The notes under the pieces: generated by a model
What the model saw: only the letters and a program-made list of their open reading frames with translations
What the model was told of the DNA's origin: nothing
Databases searched by the model: none
Shown: one piece after another, positions 63,268 to 64,000 of the stretch
Numbering within the stretch: the first letter of the stretch is position 1
Layout of the letters: the number at the start of each line of letters is the position of its first letter
Program-made: the position numbers and the translations under genes
Source of the DNA: SSC3 sp963769585
Lineage (GTDB): Bacteria > Actinomycetota > Actinomycetes > Propionibacteriales > Nocardioidaceae
DNA: 64,000 nucleotides
Assembly: GCA_963769585.1 (NCBI GenBank)
Contig: CAVYMJ010000006.1
Span: 744,001 to 808,000 of the forward strand
Direction of reading: 5' to 3'

Positions 63268-64000
63268 GTGTCCGAGACAGTCCTGATGATCGGTACCCGC
63301 AAGGGACTCTGGATCGCACGAAGCGCCGACCGCGACAGCTGGGCGGTGACCGGCCCCGACGACCTCATGGCCGAGGTGCCGTCGGTTGCCATCGACAAGC
63401 GGTCGGGGACGTCACGGCTCTTCGCCGGCACCAAGCACTGGCACTGGGGCCCCCAGGTACGCCGCTCCGACGACCTCGGCGCAACCTGGCAGTCGACCCC
63501 GAACGGCGAGGTGCGCTTCCCCGAGGACACCGGGCGCTCGCTGGAGGCCGTCTGGGCGATTGCTCCGTCCCCGACCGAGGACGGCGTGGTCTGGGCCGGC
63601 ACTGAGCCCTCGGCCCTGTTCCGGTCCACCGACAACGGGGAGACGTTCGAGCTGGTCCGGGGCCTGTGGGACCACCCGCATCGTGAAGAGTGGGGGGAGG
63701 GCTTCGGCGGCCAGGCGATCCATACCGTGCTGCCGCACCCGACCGATCCGGCACTGGTCACGGTCGCGATGTCGACGGGTGGGGTCTACCGCACAGCGGA
63801 CGCCGGCGCGACCTGGGCGCCGGCCAACACCGGCATCAAGGCCGAGTTCATGCCCGGCGACATCCAGTACCCGGAGTTCAACCAGTGCGTCCACAAGGTG
63901 GCGCGCAGTGCCACCGAGCACGATGTCCTGTACGCCCAGAACCACGGCGGTGTCTACCGCAGCGACGACGCGGGCCAGACGTGGCAGTCGATCGCCGACG
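63268..64000 (+). CDS. BNR-repeat/sialidase-like beta-propeller protein (3' end cut)
   Basis: At least 244 residues from the GTG at 63268, preceded by AGGAGG, still open at the window end. Asp-box motifs recur: RSDDLGATWQ, RSTDNGETFE, RTADAGATWA, RSDDAGQTWQ, the mark of BNR propellers such as exo-alpha-sialidase-like and YCF48-type proteins. MIGTRKGLWIA at the start is typical of a cytoplasmic actinobacterial group. Activity unknown. Confidence 0.85.
   Translation, partial: MSETVLMIGTRKGLWIARSADRDSWAVTGPDDLMAEVPSVAIDKRSGTSRLFAGTKHWHWGPQVRRSDDLGATWQSTPNGEVRFPEDTGRSLEAVWAIAPSPTEDGVVWAGTEPSALFRSTDNGETFELVRGLWDHPHREEWGEGFGGQAIHTVLPHPTDPALVTVAMSTGGVYRTADAGATWAPANTGIKAEFMPGDIQYPEFNQCVHKVARSATEHDVLYAQNHGGVYRSDDAGQTWQSIAD

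Overview
This 64 kb window is gene-dense, GC-rich chromosomal DNA with many GTG starts and ATGA/GTGA stop-start overlaps. It comes from an actinobacterium. Gene content and order (ccr, mce, thiolase and meaB beside a Scy/FilP-like coiled-coil gene; etfBA, iscS, mnmA, a MetE-like gene, ligA and gatCAB in one line) suggest a Nocardioides-like member of the Propionibacteriales. That placement is inference. I see no rRNA, tRNA, CRISPR array, IS element or prophage.

Region 1 (1-8.5 kb) holds acyl-CoA and C4/C3 metabolism: the end of a 3-hydroxybutyryl-CoA dehydrogenase, crotonyl-CoA carboxylase/reductase (all four CO2-pocket residues present), methylmalonyl-CoA epimerase, acetyl-CoA acetyltransferase and the mutase chaperone MeaB. 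A polar-growth-type coiled-coil protein, two small membrane proteins and a MarR regulator lie among them. A 31-nt-arm hairpin straddles the end of meaB.

Region 2 (8.5-19 kb) is accessory: a secreted endonuclease/phosphatase-fold protein, an ArsR-type regulator divergent from an MFS exporter, a YbbN-like thioredoxin/TPR protein, a cupredoxin-multicopper oxidase fusion divergent from a secreted double-cupredoxin-like protein, a GNAT-Nudix fusion, a LuxR regulator and a methyltransferase.

Region 3 (19-31 kb) is storage glucan metabolism. The GlgE pathway is complete in one minus-strand operon (glgE-treS-mak-glgB), facing glgP across a perfect 14-bp palindrome; glgX lies beyond. The genes link trehalose, maltose 1-phosphate and branched alpha-glucan, with phosphorolysis and debranching for release.

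Region 4 (31-38.7 kb) has an enoyl-CoA hydratase, an unusual repeat-bearing coiled-coil membrane protein, etfBA, a 22-bp tandem repeat, then iscS-mnmA and a MetE-like gene. In many actinobacteria this block runs on to ligA and gatCAB. Here about 12.9 kb intervenes (38.7-51.7 kb), holding a DHA2 transporter with its TetR regulator, a hydrolase and a complete-looking high-affinity group 1h [NiFe]-hydrogenase locus. The locus has hhyS, hhyL, hypA, hypB, a NifU/Rieske-like fusion, three little-known proteins, the maturation protease and a 32-aa microprotein. An opposite-strand group (XRE regulator, muconolactone-isomerase-like protein, HypC) faces it. hypD, hypE and hypF are absent from the window.

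Region 5 (51.7-64 kb) resumes with ligA and gatCAB, separated by an ECF42-type sigma factor with its DGPF partner. It ends with a DUF4242 protein, a large LuxR-family ATPase regulator, a lipoprotein PQQ-type sugar dehydrogenase, a 63-aa protein and a truncated BNR-repeat protein. Overall the window fits a soil heterotroph able to store glucan and scavenge trace H2 during starvation.
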